Positions 1 to 9,378 of a stretch of 49,004 bases of DNA are shown piece by piece (the stretch's first letter is position 1; every line of letters starts with the position of its first letter). This DNA is from Betaproteobacteria bacterium (lineage in GTDB: Bacteria > Pseudomonadota > Gammaproteobacteria > Burkholderiales > Eutrophovitaceae), in NCBI GenBank assembly GCA_020346185.1, contig CP070775.1:3317000-3366003 (forward strand). The letters are read 5' to 3'. The position numbers and the translations under genes were made by a program. The notes beneath the pieces are model-generated. The model saw nothing but the letters and a program-made list of their open reading frames with translations. It ran no database searches and had not been told where the DNA came from.

Positions 1-2
1 CA

Positions 3-95
3 GCGGTGGTCGAACGATATCTGAAATCGACATCCCAGGACGTAACTGCCCGTCGTCTGGCGCTGATGGGCGCGACGCTGGCCAGTCCAGACTGA
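3..95 (+). CDS. 3' end of an unidentified protein (partial)
   Basis: The third frame is open from the window edge and codes for 30 residues ending in LMGATLASPD before a TGA at 93-95. The residues are charged at first and end in a hydrophobic run. Too little is present to name a family. It lies on the same strand as the kinase gene that starts 82 bases later, so the two could be cotranscribed. The call rests only on an open frame of ordinary composition at the window edge and could be wrong. Confidence 0.4.
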   Translation, partial: AVVERYLKSTSQDVTARRLALMGATLASPD

Positions 96-177
96 AAACG
101 GAACAAACAGCTGGATTTAGCAACGCGGATTTGGCGGATTTGCGCGCCGTCCGGGCAAATCCGCTATCCTCGAACGC

Positions 178-1725
178 ATGCCGCTTCCCGAGCCACTACT
201 TCCTCTGCTGGATCCCCACACCTACCCGCACCCGTGCGGCGAGATCGAACTCATCGAAACACACATCTCATGGGTAATTCTCACCGGCTCGCATGCGTAT
301 AAGCTGAAAAAACCTGTCAAGTTTTCCTTCGTTGATTTCAGCACCCTTGCGCTTCGCGAAAAGTACTGCCGTGAGGAACTGCGCTGTAATCGCTTGTTCG
401 CACCCGACCTGTACGAAGCAGTAGTGCCGGTGACCCGGCGTGCCGATGGGACCGCGGAATTAGACGGGAAGGGTGAGACAACCGAATGGGCGCTGCGTAT
501 GCGCCAGTTCGATAACCAGGCCCAGCTTGATCGCATGCTCGAGCGCGGTGAGGTGAGCGCCGAGATGCTGCGCAGTTTTGGTCGTTCTCTTGCGGAGATG
601 CATCAGGCGCTGCCGCGTCTGACCGGCTCTGCGGACGAAGTAGACGAACGAATCATCGGTCCGGTGGAAAGCAACTTCGCTGATATCGCCCACACATCAC
701 AGCAGCACAGACACGGCGCATTGCTGGCACAAACTCTGGAGCTCATCCGTGGCACGACCGGGCGTCTGCAGGCATTGATAGGCAAGCGGCTCGCCAGCGG
801 TTCGGTACGCGAATGTCATGGCGACCTGCATCTGTCGAATCTGGCGCTCATCGACGGCGTGGTGACCGCGTTTGACTGCCTGGAATTCAACGCGAATCTG
901 CGCTGGATCGATACGATGAGCGACGTGGCGTTCCTGTTCATGGACTGCCACGTGCGCGCTCGCGCCGATTTGGCTTACGCGTTCCTCGATGGTTATCTGG
1001 ATCAATCCGGCGATTACGAAGGCGCAGCGCTGCTGGGCTATTTCTGTGCTTACCGTTCGATGGTACGCGCCAAGGTGGCTGCTTTGCGTTTCGAGCAGGA
1101 GAGAGCGGAGTCCGCGGCCGACCGCTTCCTCACTCACCTGAACTGGGCACACAATTGGTTGCGTCGGCCGCCGGGTCGATTGATACTGATGTGTGGTGTT
1201 TCCGGATCAGGCAAGTCGTATCTGGCTGAACGACTTGTTAGCCGACTGCCGGCCGCGCGTCTGCGATCGGACGTGGCTCGCAAACAGCTGCAGGGGCTGG
1301 CAAGCGATACTCGCTCAGGCTCGGCGCTCGATCGCGGTTTGTACGACCCAACTCATACGCAAAGGGTGTTTTCCTGGCTCGAGGAGTGCGCTTCTGGTTT
1401 GTTAGTAAGCGGCGAGCATGTGATCGTGGATGCGACGTTCATCGAGCGTAGCCGAAGGCAGAAGATGTTGCAGCGAGCGACTGCGCAGGGCAGCCATGGG
1501 TGCGTACTCTATTGCCAGGCCTCGCCCGAAGTGCTGCGCACTCGAATTCTGGCACGGCAGGAGACGGGCCACGATCCATCTGAGGCAACGCTCGCCGTGC
1601 TAGATCAACAGCTCGCACGGCTGCAGGTGCCGGATGATCCAGAGCCAGTAATTAAAATTGATACTGAGCGCAAATTAACGGCCGATCGCATCGATGCGCT
1701 GGTGGCTAAGGTGCTCGGCTCGTGA
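178..1725 (+). CDS. Fused aminoglycoside-phosphotransferase-like / P-loop kinase protein
   Basis: This 515-residue protein has two halves. The first (about residues 30-330) is an APH/choline-kinase-like fold: HGDLHLSNL starts at His214 and supplies the catalytic Asp and the Asn, followed by FDCLEF with the metal-binding Asp. The second (about 335-515) is a P-loop kinase of the Zeta/gluconate-kinase type with Walker A GVSGSGKS (Lys346, Ser347) and a later conserved VDATF strand. Proteins with this architecture are annotated as bifunctional APH/ATP-binding proteins (COG2187 plus COG0645). Their substrate is not known, so no resistance role should be assumed. The ATG at 178 has no strong ribosome binding site, but the N terminus matches the expected length. 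The nitrilase gene starts 31 bases after it, suggesting cotranscription. Confidence 0.85.
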   Translation: MPLPEPLLPLLDPHTYPHPCGEIELIETHISWVILTGSHAYKLKKPVKFSFVDFSTLALREKYCREELRCNRLFAPDLYEAVVPVTRRADGTAELDGKGETTEWALRMRQFDNQAQLDRMLERGEVSAEMLRSFGRSLAEMHQALPRLTGSADEVDERIIGPVESNFADIAHTSQQHRHGALLAQTLELIRGTTGRLQALIGKRLASGSVRECHGDLHLSNLALIDGVVTAFDCLEFNANLRWIDTMSDVAFLFMDCHVRARADLAYAFLDGYLDQSGDYEGAALLGYFCAYRSMVRAKVAALRFEQERAESAADRFLTHLNWAHNWLRRPPGRLILMCGVSGSGKSYLAERLVSRLPAARLRSDVARKQLQGLASDTRSGSALDRGLYDPTHTQRVFSWLEECASGLLVSGEHVIVDATFIERSRRQKMLQRATAQGSHGCVLYCQASPEVLRTRILARQETGHDPSEATLAVLDQQLARLQVPDDPEPVIKIDTERKLTADRIDALVAKVLGS

Positions 1726-1756
1726 GTTTGTACACACGCGTGGAGGGCAGATTCCA

Positions 1757-2728
1757 ATGGGCATGAGCGGCAAGAAATATCACGTATCGGAACGGTTCTT
1801 TTCCGACGCTGTAAACAACCCGTCGGTTGGACTGGCTAATATTCGGGCCGATGTTCCGGATATCGAAGCAAACAAGGACAACATTCTTCGCGCAGTCGAG
1901 ATATTCAGGGAGAAGAAGGCAAAAGTTGCTATCTTTCCAGAGTTCGCGCTCTCCGGATACTTCTGGGATGACGAGACGGCGTGCCGCCGCTACATGGATA
2001 AAGCGGTAATCGAGAACCACACCGACTGGATCGAGAACAGCCTCAGGCCACTCCTTAACGACGAACTACGCGTTGTCATTCTCAACAACCTGGAGCGCGG
2101 GCCAGGGGACAAGTATTTCAACTCGACTTTCGTCATCTCAAGCAACCACGACTATCGTAAACCGAAGAACAAGTACACAAAGACTTTCCTGCCGACGCTG
2201 GAGAAAGTCTATTCGGAAAGCGGCAAGGACGACCGTCTCGTGCTTGAGGCCAGCTTTGGCCGTGTTGGCTTTACGACTTGCTACGACTTCATGTTCTCCC
2301 AACTTCTGCTCGAGTATGCGGCACTGGACGAAGTCGATGCAATTATCCAGTTGGCGTCGTGGCGGGCAATGGCGCAACGCGAGTATCCACGCATGAACGT
2401 AAAGACCGATGTCTACTATGGATATCTCTGGGATCTGGTAATGGCCTCTGCAGCTGCCAGCCATCAAATCTGGGTGATTGCCTGCAATGCGGTGGGACGG
2501 CACGCCATCAGCGGGGCCGAGTTTTGGGGAGGTTCTGGAATCTGGGCGCCTTCAGGACTGCCACTGGTACAGGCGTCACGGATCAATGAAGAGCTATTGA
2601 TTGCCCACAACATCGATATCAGGGCGCACAGGGAATTTGAAAAGGATGATTTCAACTACGCCATCGACTTCAGCTCTATCTACCGCCCCGTGGAGGGTCA
2701 ACGGTCTTTCACGCGGATAGACGCCTGA
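1757..2728 (+). CDS. Nitrilase-superfamily carbon-nitrogen hydrolase
   Basis: This 323-residue protein carries the Glu-Lys-Cys catalytic triad of carbon-nitrogen hydrolases: Glu62 in FPEFALSGY, Lys142 in KTFLP and Cys175 in TTCYDF. Such enzymes cleave amides or nitriles through a cysteine thioester; the substrate cannot be read from the sequence. I chose the ATG at 1757 because GGAGG lies at 1742-1746, about ten bases upstream, and the residues before it read as non-coding. An upstream in-frame start at 1694 would overlap the kinase gene. There is no signal peptide, so it should be cytoplasmic. It follows the kinase fusion closely on the same strand. A true nitrilase, an amidase or a beta-ureidopropionase-like enzyme are all possible. 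Confidence 0.88.
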   Translation: MGMSGKKYHVSERFFSDAVNNPSVGLANIRADVPDIEANKDNILRAVEIFREKKAKVAIFPEFALSGYFWDDETACRRYMDKAVIENHTDWIENSLRPLLNDELRVVILNNLERGPGDKYFNSTFVISSNHDYRKPKNKYTKTFLPTLEKVYSESGKDDRLVLEASFGRVGFTTCYDFMFSQLLLEYAALDEVDAIIQLASWRAMAQREYPRMNVKTDVYYGYLWDLVMASAAASHQIWVIACNAVGRHAISGAEFWGGSGIWAPSGLPLVQASRINEELLIAHNIDIRAHREFEKDDFNYAIDFSSIYRPVEGQRSFTRIDA

Positions 2729-2951
2729 TGCAGCTATGGCACGGATTAGTGCGGGGAGGGGAGCGATTGATGTTCGCGCCACAATATTCAAATGCACAGA
2801 CTCGAACCCGTCACCGATTAGTGCAATTTAAACGATACAACAAGACAATAGTCTGGCCAAACCCGGCAGGTTGGCCAACCCGGCAGTTTGGCGGCAGCAG
2901 ATCACGTTCCGTCCTGGTGTATCAGCTAACTTCTGAGTTTGAGATGTTCCC

Positions 2952-3878
2952 TTGAGAGCTTCCGCCGCATTCCGTGCTTTGCTCGCTTCCGTCGCGCTGC
3001 TTGCTCCCTTGGCATCGCTTGCCCAGGATAATGGCAGGCGACAGATTGGTCCGTGGATCTGGGGCATTGAGGGCGGAGCGATACACCAGTTTGACACCGA
3101 ACTTTCAAACGAACAGGGCAGCTTCAGCGTCAACCGCTATTTTATTCAACCCAGTGTTGCCTATGCCTGGGACAGGCGCAACACGGTGTCGCTCGCAGTG
3201 GGGTTCGGTGAGGCCGACTATGACTTCTCGGCGGGCACGACGATTAATGCTCAACAGCCTTGGAGCCGCATCCGTGAAGCCAGGATTTCACTACCGATTC
3301 GCTTCTCGCCGTCGGCGCGCAGCGACGCCATCGTTATTCCCATTGTCAGGAGCTATGCGGAGAAAGGCGCCAGCCTCGACGACGGCAGGACCCAAGGGTT
3401 GTTGGCAGGCATTGGATGGAAGCTGTCTGACACACTGTTCATCGGTCCTGGTTTCGGTTGGTACAGCGAGCTTGGCGACAGCTCCAAAGCGTTTCCAATC
3501 CTCGTCATTGACTGGTCGATAACCGAGAAACTGACACTCACGACCGGGCGCGGTCTGGGCGCATCGCAGGGCCCCGGTCTGGATCTTACGTACAGCCTGA
3601 ACGAAAACTGGAAAGTCGGCCTGACTGGCCGCTACGAGGAAATCCGTTTCGCACTGGACACCGATCCGGTGTCGCCGCGCACTTATGGCGAGGACCGGGG
3701 CCTGCCGCTATTCCTCAGCGTGCGTTATTCTCCATGGCCAATGACCATGGTCGGTGCTTTTTTGGGCGCCGATTTCGGCGGCAAGCTATCGATACTGGAG
3801 AGGAACGGTCAGCGGCTTTCGACTTCCGAATATGACGTCGCACCCTCGGTTGGCCTGGTTTTCAGGAGCCGTTTCTGA
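2952..3878 (+). CDS. Exported beta-barrel-like outer-membrane protein, function unknown
   Basis: The 308-residue product begins with a clear Sec signal peptide: positive residues, a hydrophobic core to about residue 22, then LASLAQD with probable cleavage after the Ala before Gln. The rest is rich in alternating polar and aromatic residues and short repeats of the type seen in outer-membrane strands, and it ends in Phe (VFRSRF), the usual terminal residue recognised by the BAM machinery. The start is TTG at 2952; a stop codon lies in frame at 2940-2942, so no longer reading is possible. No ribosome binding site is evident. Barrels of this size often serve as porins or are annotated as DUF6268-like proteins, but I cannot assign a substrate. 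Confidence 0.7.
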   Translation: MRASAAFRALLASVALLAPLASLAQDNGRRQIGPWIWGIEGGAIHQFDTELSNEQGSFSVNRYFIQPSVAYAWDRRNTVSLAVGFGEADYDFSAGTTINAQQPWSRIREARISLPIRFSPSARSDAIVIPIVRSYAEKGASLDDGRTQGLLAGIGWKLSDTLFIGPGFGWYSELGDSSKAFPILVIDWSITEKLTLTTGRGLGASQGPGLDLTYSLNENWKVGLTGRYEEIRFALDTDPVSPRTYGEDRGLPLFLSVRYSPWPMTMVGAFLGADFGGKLSILERNGQRLSTSEYDVAPSVGLVFRSRF

Positions 3879-3957
3879 ACTGGCATCGCGCCGCGGGCTC
3901 GGCGTCGGCCTGACAAGTCGCGGAGCGGGGAACCCTGGCGAACCAGGCGCAGCGAGA

Positions 3958-3987
3958 TTTACATAATTTTACATAATATACATTATG
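3958..3987. repeat. AT-rich direct plus inverted repeat downstream of the beta-barrel gene
   Basis: TTTACATAAT occurs twice in perfect tandem (3958-3967 and 3968-3977). The second copy overlaps a perfect inverted repeat, CATAAT-ATAC-ATTATG (3972-3987). It lies between two convergent genes in an otherwise G+C-rich context. It could be a protein-binding site, a promoter remnant or an A+T-rich bend. The rest of the 239-base gap (3879-4117) holds no gene I can recognise. Confidence 0.5.
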
Positions 3988-4117
3988 CGCGATAGCCCCG
4001 TGGTCTTGAGGGGCCTTAGCCGGCCGATCGGTGCAACTATCGTACGCCGCGCCGACATCTCCGGATCTCCAGGTTCGCTTACCACCGGGCGCTGTCCCCT
4101 TTTCGATGCCCGCCCCG

Positions 4118-4891
4118 TCAGGCTCTTTCAATCTGAAACAGTCTGCGAAAGTTGGCGCTTGTAGTCGCTGCGACAGTTTCCAGCGGTAGGCCTTTGATGC
4201 GGGCCAGTTCCTCAGCCACGTAGCGTACGTATGCCGGCTCGTTGGTCTTGCCTCGATGTGGCACCGGTGCAAGATACGGCGAATCTGTCTCCACCATAGC
4301 GGACCCCAGCGGAACCTTCTCCGCGACTTCACGCAGCGCTTTGGCGTTCTTGAACGTCAGAATGCCCGAGAACGAGATCAGGAAGTTCATATCCATCGCC
4401 GCCTTGGCAACTTCCCAGGTTTCAGTGAAACAATGCATGACACCACCGACGGACGCAGCATCTTCTTCGCGCATGATGCTGATGGTGTCCGCACCGGCTT
4501 CGCGTGTGTGAATAATGAGCGGCTTACCGGTTTGCTTGGCGGCGCGAATGTGATTCCTGAAGCGATCGCGCTGCCACTCCAAATCCCCTTCCAGACGATA
4601 GTAATCAAGGCCTGTTTCGCCGATGGCGATGATTCTTGGATGCGCGGAAAGACTTATCAGGCGGTGGGCATCTGGTTCTTCGCCACCAACGTGATCCGGA
4701 TGAACGCCCACCGAGGCATATATGTTTCGATAAGACTCTGCCAGTTCAATCACCTCGGGAAATGCCTCCAGGCTTACGCAAACGCACAACGCTCGCGTCA
4801 CATTGGCCTGTTCCATACGGTTTAGAAGGTCTGCCATATCGTCCTTCAATTCCGGGAAATTGATATGGCAGTGGGAGTCTATAATTTCCAT
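4118..4891 (-). CDS. tatD: TatD-family metal-dependent hydrolase (DNase)
   Basis: The 257-residue TIM-barrel protein has the metal ligands of the TatD/YcfH family: DSHCH near the N terminus (His7, His9), Glu92 in GETGLDYYR, HTREAG, HCFTE and VETDSPYL. Members are metal-dependent deoxyribonucleases. The start at 4891 is preferred over the in-frame one at 4924 because family members begin within a few residues of the DSHCH motif. It is the last gene of the plsX-fab-tmk-holB run, 75 bases after holB. In many relatives a PilZ-domain gene sits in that gap; here there is no room for one. Confidence 0.92.
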   Translation of the reverse strand: MEIIDSHCHINFPELKDDMADLLNRMEQANVTRALCVCVSLEAFPEVIELAESYRNIYASVGVHPDHVGGEEPDAHRLISLSAHPRIIAIGETGLDYYRLEGDLEWQRDRFRNHIRAAKQTGKPLIIHTREAGADTISIMREEDAASVGGVMHCFTETWEVAKAAMDMNFLISFSGILTFKNAKALREVAEKVPLGSAMVETDSPYLAPVPHRGKTNEPAYVRYVAEELARIKGLPLETVAATTSANFRRLFQIERA

Positions 4892-4966
4892 TATTCTCAA
4901 TACCATAAAGGTATGTGATGACAAGTGATATGAGGTGTTGTCGACCGCTATGCGGCGGGCGCAAAC

Positions 4967-5995
4967 TTACCAGTAGTGCGATTCACTGACCCGGGATTTA
5001 AACCCCGGCCATGTCGCGTACAGCGATTCCAGCGCGAGTCGGCGGTTGAGCGGATGCTCGGCTGCACGGCTGTAGGCACGAACCTCATCGCTCCAACGAC
5101 ACAGTTCCGGTCCTGCCACGATGTCGGCCATATGCTCCAGTTCTGATTGCATGTCACGGTGGTAGCGCACATCGCCGCCCTGCTTTAGCACCAGTAAATC
5201 GAACACCCACATACTTAGAATTCGTCCCACTACTCTCGGCTCCAACTTTTCAGACACGCTGGCAAGCTCAAGCGGGTCGGCCGACGGATCGGACAACCGA
5301 GCCATTAGTGTCTGACGGTTGTTCCAGAACTCCTCGTCTTTGGTAAGTTCGAGCGCCGCGAACGGCGCATAACTCGCAAGCGCCAATGCGATCTCGGCAC
5401 GTTCATCCGCCTGATCTTTCAGCCAGGCTGTACCCTCTGTGCTGGGTGGTACTTTGACCGGAAGCTGAAAGCAACGACTCCTGATGGTCGGCAAAACCCG
5501 ATTTCTATCGTGAGCCACGAGGATGAAATGCGTATTCCAGCTAGGCTCTTCGAGCATTTTCAACAGTGCATTGGCAGCGCTCGAATTTAGCGCCTCGGCT
5601 GGCGAGATCATGACTACTTTGGCTCCGCCTCGATGCGAAGCGGTCGTCGTTAGTTGCGACAGGTCTCGTACCGCATCAACGCTGATCGATGACGAAGCCT
5701 TCTTTGTCTCGGCGCTCTTTGCTGGCCGCGATCCGGCATTTTCGTCGGCGTCTTTCTCCGGCTGCAGGAGTCGAAAATCGGGATGATTACCAATCTCGAA
5801 AAGATGACAATCATCGCAAGTGCCACAGGGAAATCCTGAGCCACTGCTGTTCTGGCAAAGCAGACTCTGGCTTATCGCACGCGCTAGACGCTGCTTTCCG
5901 AGGCCCTTCTGACCATAGATCAACGACGCACCAGGAAGCCGCTGAGGCAGCCCTTCAAGTGCAGTCGAAAGCCAACTATAAACCTTTATAGACAT
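4967..5995 (-). CDS. holB: DNA polymerase III delta-prime subunit
   Basis: The 342-residue protein is the delta-prime subunit of the clamp loader, which helps load the sliding clamp. It has a P-loop-like GQKGLGKQ (residues 28-35) with Gln where Ser/Thr normally sits, in keeping with the weak or absent ATP binding of this subunit. Zinc-module cysteines are at 47, 57, 60 and 63. The AAA+ sensor region reads [10 protein letters not shown], followed by TIRSRC, the arginine-finger SRC motif. An acidic/lysine-rich insertion follows the zinc module. The gene overlaps the 3' end of tmk by ten bases, so the two are translationally linked. Confidence 0.93.
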   Translation of the reverse strand: MSIKVYSWLSTALEGLPQRLPGASLIYGQKGLGKQRLARAISQSLLCQNSSGSGFPCGTCDDCHLFEIGNHPDFRLLQPEKDADENAGSRPAKSAETKKASSSISVDAVRDLSQLTTTASHRGGAKVVMISPAEALNSSAANALLKMLEEPSWNTHFILVAHDRNRVLPTIRSRCFQLPVKVPPSTEGTAWLKDQADERAEIALALASYAPFAALELTKDEEFWNNRQTLMARLSDPSADPLELASVSEKLEPRVVGRILSMWVFDLLVLKQGGDVRYHRDMQSELEHMADIVAGPELCRWSDEVRAYSRAAEHPLNRRLALESLYATWPGFKSRVSESHYW

Positions 5996-6606
5996 ATGGA
6001 TGAAATAATATCTTCGAGTTTTTTATTAATAACTGCGGGGCGCACATTGGCATCAATTACGCGTATTCGCTGCGGCTGAGCACGCGCCCGTGCAAGATAC
6101 GCGAAACGAACCCGTTCGAAAAATCCATCCGTCTCGCGCTCGAAGCGATCCTGCCTGCGCGGGTCGTTGATACGCTCCTTTGCCACCTCGACCGGCAGGT
6201 CAAAATAGAGCGTCAGATCAGGCTGCAGGTCGCCTTGAACCCAGCGCTCTAGCGACTCCAATTTGGCAATGCTCACTCCCGAACCGCCGCCCTGATAGGC
6301 GATAGTGGCATCAGTGAAACGATCGCACAGCACGACCTCTCCCCTTGCCAACGCAGGAGTAATGACCTTGTCGATGTGCTCGCGACGCGCTGCAAACATG
6401 AGCAAGGCTTCGGTTTCTGGTAGCACCGCATCTTCACTGTGGAGCAGAATTTCCCGCAACCGTTCCCCGAGCGACGTACCGCCAGGCTCGCGAGTCACCG
6501 TCACTGCAATGCCACGGTTAACCAGCAGCTCCTTGACCCATGCTAGCTGGGTGCTCTTGCCGGCTCCGTCGATACCCTCGAAAGTGATGAAACAGCCTTT
6601 ACCCAT
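5986..6606 (-). CDS. tmk: Thymidylate kinase
   Basis: The 206-residue protein matches dTMP kinase, which phosphorylates dTMP to dTDP. It shows the P-loop [11 protein letters not shown] (Lys17), TREPGG, the CDRF substrate motif and a basic lid segment ([10 protein letters not shown]). Length is normal for the family. It lies two bases after mltG and overlaps holB, the common gammaproteobacterial order mltG-tmk-holB. Confidence 0.95.
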   Translation of the reverse strand: MGKGCFITFEGIDGAGKSTQLAWVKELLVNRGIAVTVTREPGGTSLGERLREILLHSEDAVLPETEALLMFAARREHIDKVITPALARGEVVLCDRFTDATIAYQGGGSGVSIAKLESLERWVQGDLQPDLTLYFDLPVEVAKERINDPRRQDRFERETDGFFERVRFAYLARARAQPQRIRVIDANVRPAVINKKLEDIISSICL

Positions 6607-6608
6607 CG

Positions 6609-7655
6609 TCAGCGCTGGAATCGGTTGACGGCACGGTTATGTTCTTTCAGGCTTTTCGAGAAATAGTGCGTCCCATCACCCTTGGCGACAAAGTACAAAG
6701 CGCGCGTCTCCGCTGGCTGAAGCGTTGCATAGATGGCTGCTTCGCCCGGTAGCGCGATCGGAGTCGGCGGCAGACCGTAGCGTGTGTACGTGTTATAGGG
6801 TTGATCCTCCAAAAGATCACGCTTACGCAGGTTTCCGTCGAATTTTTCACCCAGACCGTAGATCACTGTTGGGTCGGTCTGTAATCGCATGCCTTTTCGT
6901 AGCCGATTGATGAACACTGCAGCAACCATCTCGCGCTCAGTTGGTTCGCCAGTTTCCTTCTCGACAATCGACGCTAGTATCAGTCCCTGATACTTCGTTC
7001 TTACCGGCAGGTCGCTGGCACGCGTGTCCCATGCTTGCGCAAGCACCGTCTGCATCTTGTCATAGGCCTGACGCAGGATAATCAAGTCACTGGTGCCGGC
7101 CGAAAAGTGATAGGTGTCAGGAAAAAAAAGGCCTTCGGGATGCGTTTCACCCGCTCCCAGTTGTTCGAGGATTTCTACATTGCTCCAGTCTTTCGTGTTG
7201 TGCGTCAACGCCGGATGTGCGTCGAGTGCCGCGCGCAGCTGGCGGAAAGTCCAACCTTCTATGAATTGGATTTGACCCTGAGCGAATTCGCCACGAGTGA
7301 GTTTGTCTACCAAACGAAGGGGCGTGACATTGGTTTCGGCCTGGTAGCTGCCGGCCTTGATATGGCCTGATTTACCGAGAATCCGCACCAAAATCACGAA
7401 AGCGCGTGCGTCGGTGACAAGCCCCTCACCTTCCAGGCGCCGCGCTACCTGGCTCACGCCGAGCCCACGTTCGATATTGAAGTACAAGCTGCCGTCAGGA
7501 ACTTTGACCGATGACATGGCAAAACGCGTCAGCCAGACACCGCCTCCAGCAAACAATAGCAGGCAGAGGACGACTAGGAAGGTAAAGGCGCGAGCAGCTG
7601 CCCTGCCACCCCTGCTCCTGCCGGAGAACGTATTGGTTCGGCGTGCGCGTCGCAT
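6609..7655 (-). CDS. mltG: Endolytic murein transglycosylase MltG
   Basis: The 348-residue protein has a basic cytoplasmic N terminus, one membrane segment (about 24-42) and a periplasmic YceG domain. The catalytic Glu232 lies in ASIVEKET, equivalent to the catalytic Glu of Escherichia coli MltG. Other hallmarks are [19 protein letters not shown] and YGLPPTPI. MltG cuts nascent glycan strands at the inner membrane. It directly precedes tmk. pabC, which in E. coli lies between fabF and this gene, is absent: only 82 bases separate mltG from fabF. Confidence 0.94.
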   Translation of the reverse strand: MRRARRTNTFSGRSRGGRAAARAFTFLVVLCLLLFAGGGVWLTRFAMSSVKVPDGSLYFNIERGLGVSQVARRLEGEGLVTDARAFVILVRILGKSGHIKAGSYQAETNVTPLRLVDKLTRGEFAQGQIQFIEGWTFRQLRAALDAHPALTHNTKDWSNVEILEQLGAGETHPEGLFFPDTYHFSAGTSDLIILRQAYDKMQTVLAQAWDTRASDLPVRTKYQGLILASIVEKETGEPTEREMVAAVFINRLRKGMRLQTDPTVIYGLGEKFDGNLRKRDLLEDQPYNTYTRYGLPPTPIALPGEAAIYATLQPAETRALYFVAKGDGTHYFSKSLKEHNRAVNRFQR

Positions 7656-7737
7656 GGGAACTGTCTACTAAAGCATTACCGGTGCCATCGACATGGCGTT
7701 CCCGCTGCTTGGCGCCATCGGGTAGCAGCAGTAGCTT

Positions 7738-8976
7738 CTAAATTGCGCGGAACGCGAGGCTTCCGTTGGTACCGCCGAAGCCAAAAGAGTTCGATAGTGC
7801 AACACGAATCTTCATTTCTCGCGCTGTATTGGGAACGTAATCGAGATCGCACTCAGGATCTTGCTCAAACAAGTTGATGGTCGGTGGCGCGACTTGATCT
7901 TTTATGGCCAGCGCGAGAAAAACAGCTTCTACACCGCCGGCCGCCCCGAGTAGATGTCCGACGCTGCTCTTAGTCGAGCTAACCGCCAATCGTTTGGCAT
8001 GGTCTCCAAACGTGCGTTTCACGGCCACCGTCTCAGCTATATCGCCGAGCGGCGTGGAGGTGCCATGGGCGTTGATGTAATCGACTTCGTCGAGGTTGAT
8101 CAAGCCGTTGTTCAGCGTATTGACCATGCACCTTGATGCACCTTCGCCATCCTCGCACGGTGCCGTGATGTGATGCGCATCGGCACTCATGCCATAGCCG
8201 ACGAGTTCACAGTAAATCTTGGCACCGCGCTTTTTGGCATGTTCATACTCTTCCAGAACCATCACTCCCGCACCTTCACCGAGCACAAAGCCATCGCGGC
8301 CAACCTCCCACGGTCGGCTCGCAACAGCCGGATCGTCATTGCGTGTACTTAAAGCACGGGCAGCCGCGAAACCACCGACACCGAGTGGAGAAATGCTTGA
8401 CTCGGAGCCGCCTGCAATCATCACGTCGACATCCCCGTACTCAATTAGTCGGGCAGAATCGCCAATACAGTGGGTTGCTGTTGTGCATGCCGTTACCATC
8501 GCCAGGCTCGGTCCTTTGAGACCGTACATGATCGACAGGTTGCCCGAGATCATGTTTATGATCGCCCCAGGGATAAAAAACGGTGAAATCTTGCGCGGTC
8601 CAACATCCAGCAGTAGACTTTTTGTCTCCTCAATCATGGGCAGGCCGCCAATTCCAGAACCGATATTGACGCCGATGCGTTCCGCGTTGTCGGGCTGCTT
8701 TTCAATGCCTGCGTCGTTAATCGCCTCGATTCCGGCAGCCACCCCATAATGAATAAACACGTCTACGCGACGCGCTTCCTTTGGGGACAAAAACTTGGCT
8801 ACGTCGAAGTTTTTCACTTCGCCAGCAATGCGGGATGCAAAAGGCGAAGCATCAAAGCGGGTAATCTCGGTAATTCCGGACTTACCAGCAAGGATGTTTG
8901 ACCAGGCTTCTTCTACCGTGTTGCCGACTGGACACACAGTGCCCAGGCCCGTAACAACAACGCGTCGCCGTGACAA
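7738..8976 (-). CDS. fabF: 3-oxoacyl-ACP synthase II (KASII)
   Basis: The 412-residue condensing enzyme extends acyl-ACP with malonyl-ACP. It has the Cys-His-His triad of the KAS I/II group: Cys164 in TACTTATH, the first His in NAHGTSTPLGD and the second in GHLLGAAGG. The C-terminal NSFGFGGTN is also conserved. Length is that expected for FabF. The gene starts 38 bases after acpP and is probably cotranscribed with it, so carrier and condensing enzyme are made together. Confidence 0.95.
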   Translation of the reverse strand: MSRRRVVVTGLGTVCPVGNTVEEAWSNILAGKSGITEITRFDASPFASRIAGEVKNFDVAKFLSPKEARRVDVFIHYGVAAGIEAINDAGIEKQPDNAERIGVNIGSGIGGLPMIEETKSLLLDVGPRKISPFFIPGAIINMISGNLSIMYGLKGPSLAMVTACTTATHCIGDSARLIEYGDVDVMIAGGSESSISPLGVGGFAAARALSTRNDDPAVASRPWEVGRDGFVLGEGAGVMVLEEYEHAKKRGAKIYCELVGYGMSADAHHITAPCEDGEGASRCMVNTLNNGLINLDEVDYINAHGTSTPLGDIAETVAVKRTFGDHAKRLAVSSTKSSVGHLLGAAGGVEAVFLALAIKDQVAPPTINLFEQDPECDLDYVPNTAREMKIRVALSNSFGFGGTNGSLAFRAI

Positions 8977-9014
8977 ATAAACTCCGTTTGTGCGGGTGAC
9001 GCCTGTTCAGGAAC

Positions 9015-9254
9015 TCAGGCGTTCAGGTGGGAATTGATGTAATCAATAGCTTGCTGGACGGAAGTAATCTTTTCCGCTTCCTCATCGGGAATCTCACACT
9101 CGAACTCTTCCTCGAGCGCCATCACCAATTCGACGGTGTCAAGCGAATCAGCACCCAGATCGTCAACAAATTTTGATTCACTCTTGATATCGGATTCGTT
9201 CACGCCCAGCTGTTCGGCGACGATTTTCTTGACGCGCTGTTCAATCGATTCCAT
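9015..9254 (-). CDS. acpP: Acyl carrier protein
   Basis: This is a 79-residue acidic protein with the phosphopantetheine attachment motif GADSLD; Ser37 is the modified residue. The four-helix composition and length are typical of bacterial AcpP. It carries acyl intermediates for the Fab enzymes, and for PlsX in phospholipid synthesis. A leader of about 120 bases separates it from fabG and holds a promoter candidate, which fits the high separate expression of acpP seen in other bacteria. Confidence 0.97.
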   Translation of the reverse strand: MESIEQRVKKIVAEQLGVNESDIKSESKFVDDLGADSLDTVELVMALEEEFECEIPDEEAEKITSVQQAIDYINSHLNA

Positions 9255-9349
9255 CTAGTAACCCCTTCCCGTTTCAAACGAAAGTTTCCATCGTTGGCGC
9301 GACGTCCTGGGCCTTGCCGCAGCTCGGTGCCCTGCCAAAGACGCCGCGT

Positions 9350-9358
9350 ATTCTAGCA
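9350..9358 (-). promoter_or_regulatory. Extended -10 promoter candidate for acpP
   Basis: On the minus strand the sequence reads TGC-TAGAAT, a TGn extended -10 with five of six matches to TATAAT. No good -35 is present, which extended -10 promoters tolerate. Transcription would start near 9343 and give a leader of roughly 90 bases before the acpP ATG. The call is inferred from sequence only. Confidence 0.45.
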
Positions 9359-9378
9359 AAATTACCGGCCGTCCGGCG

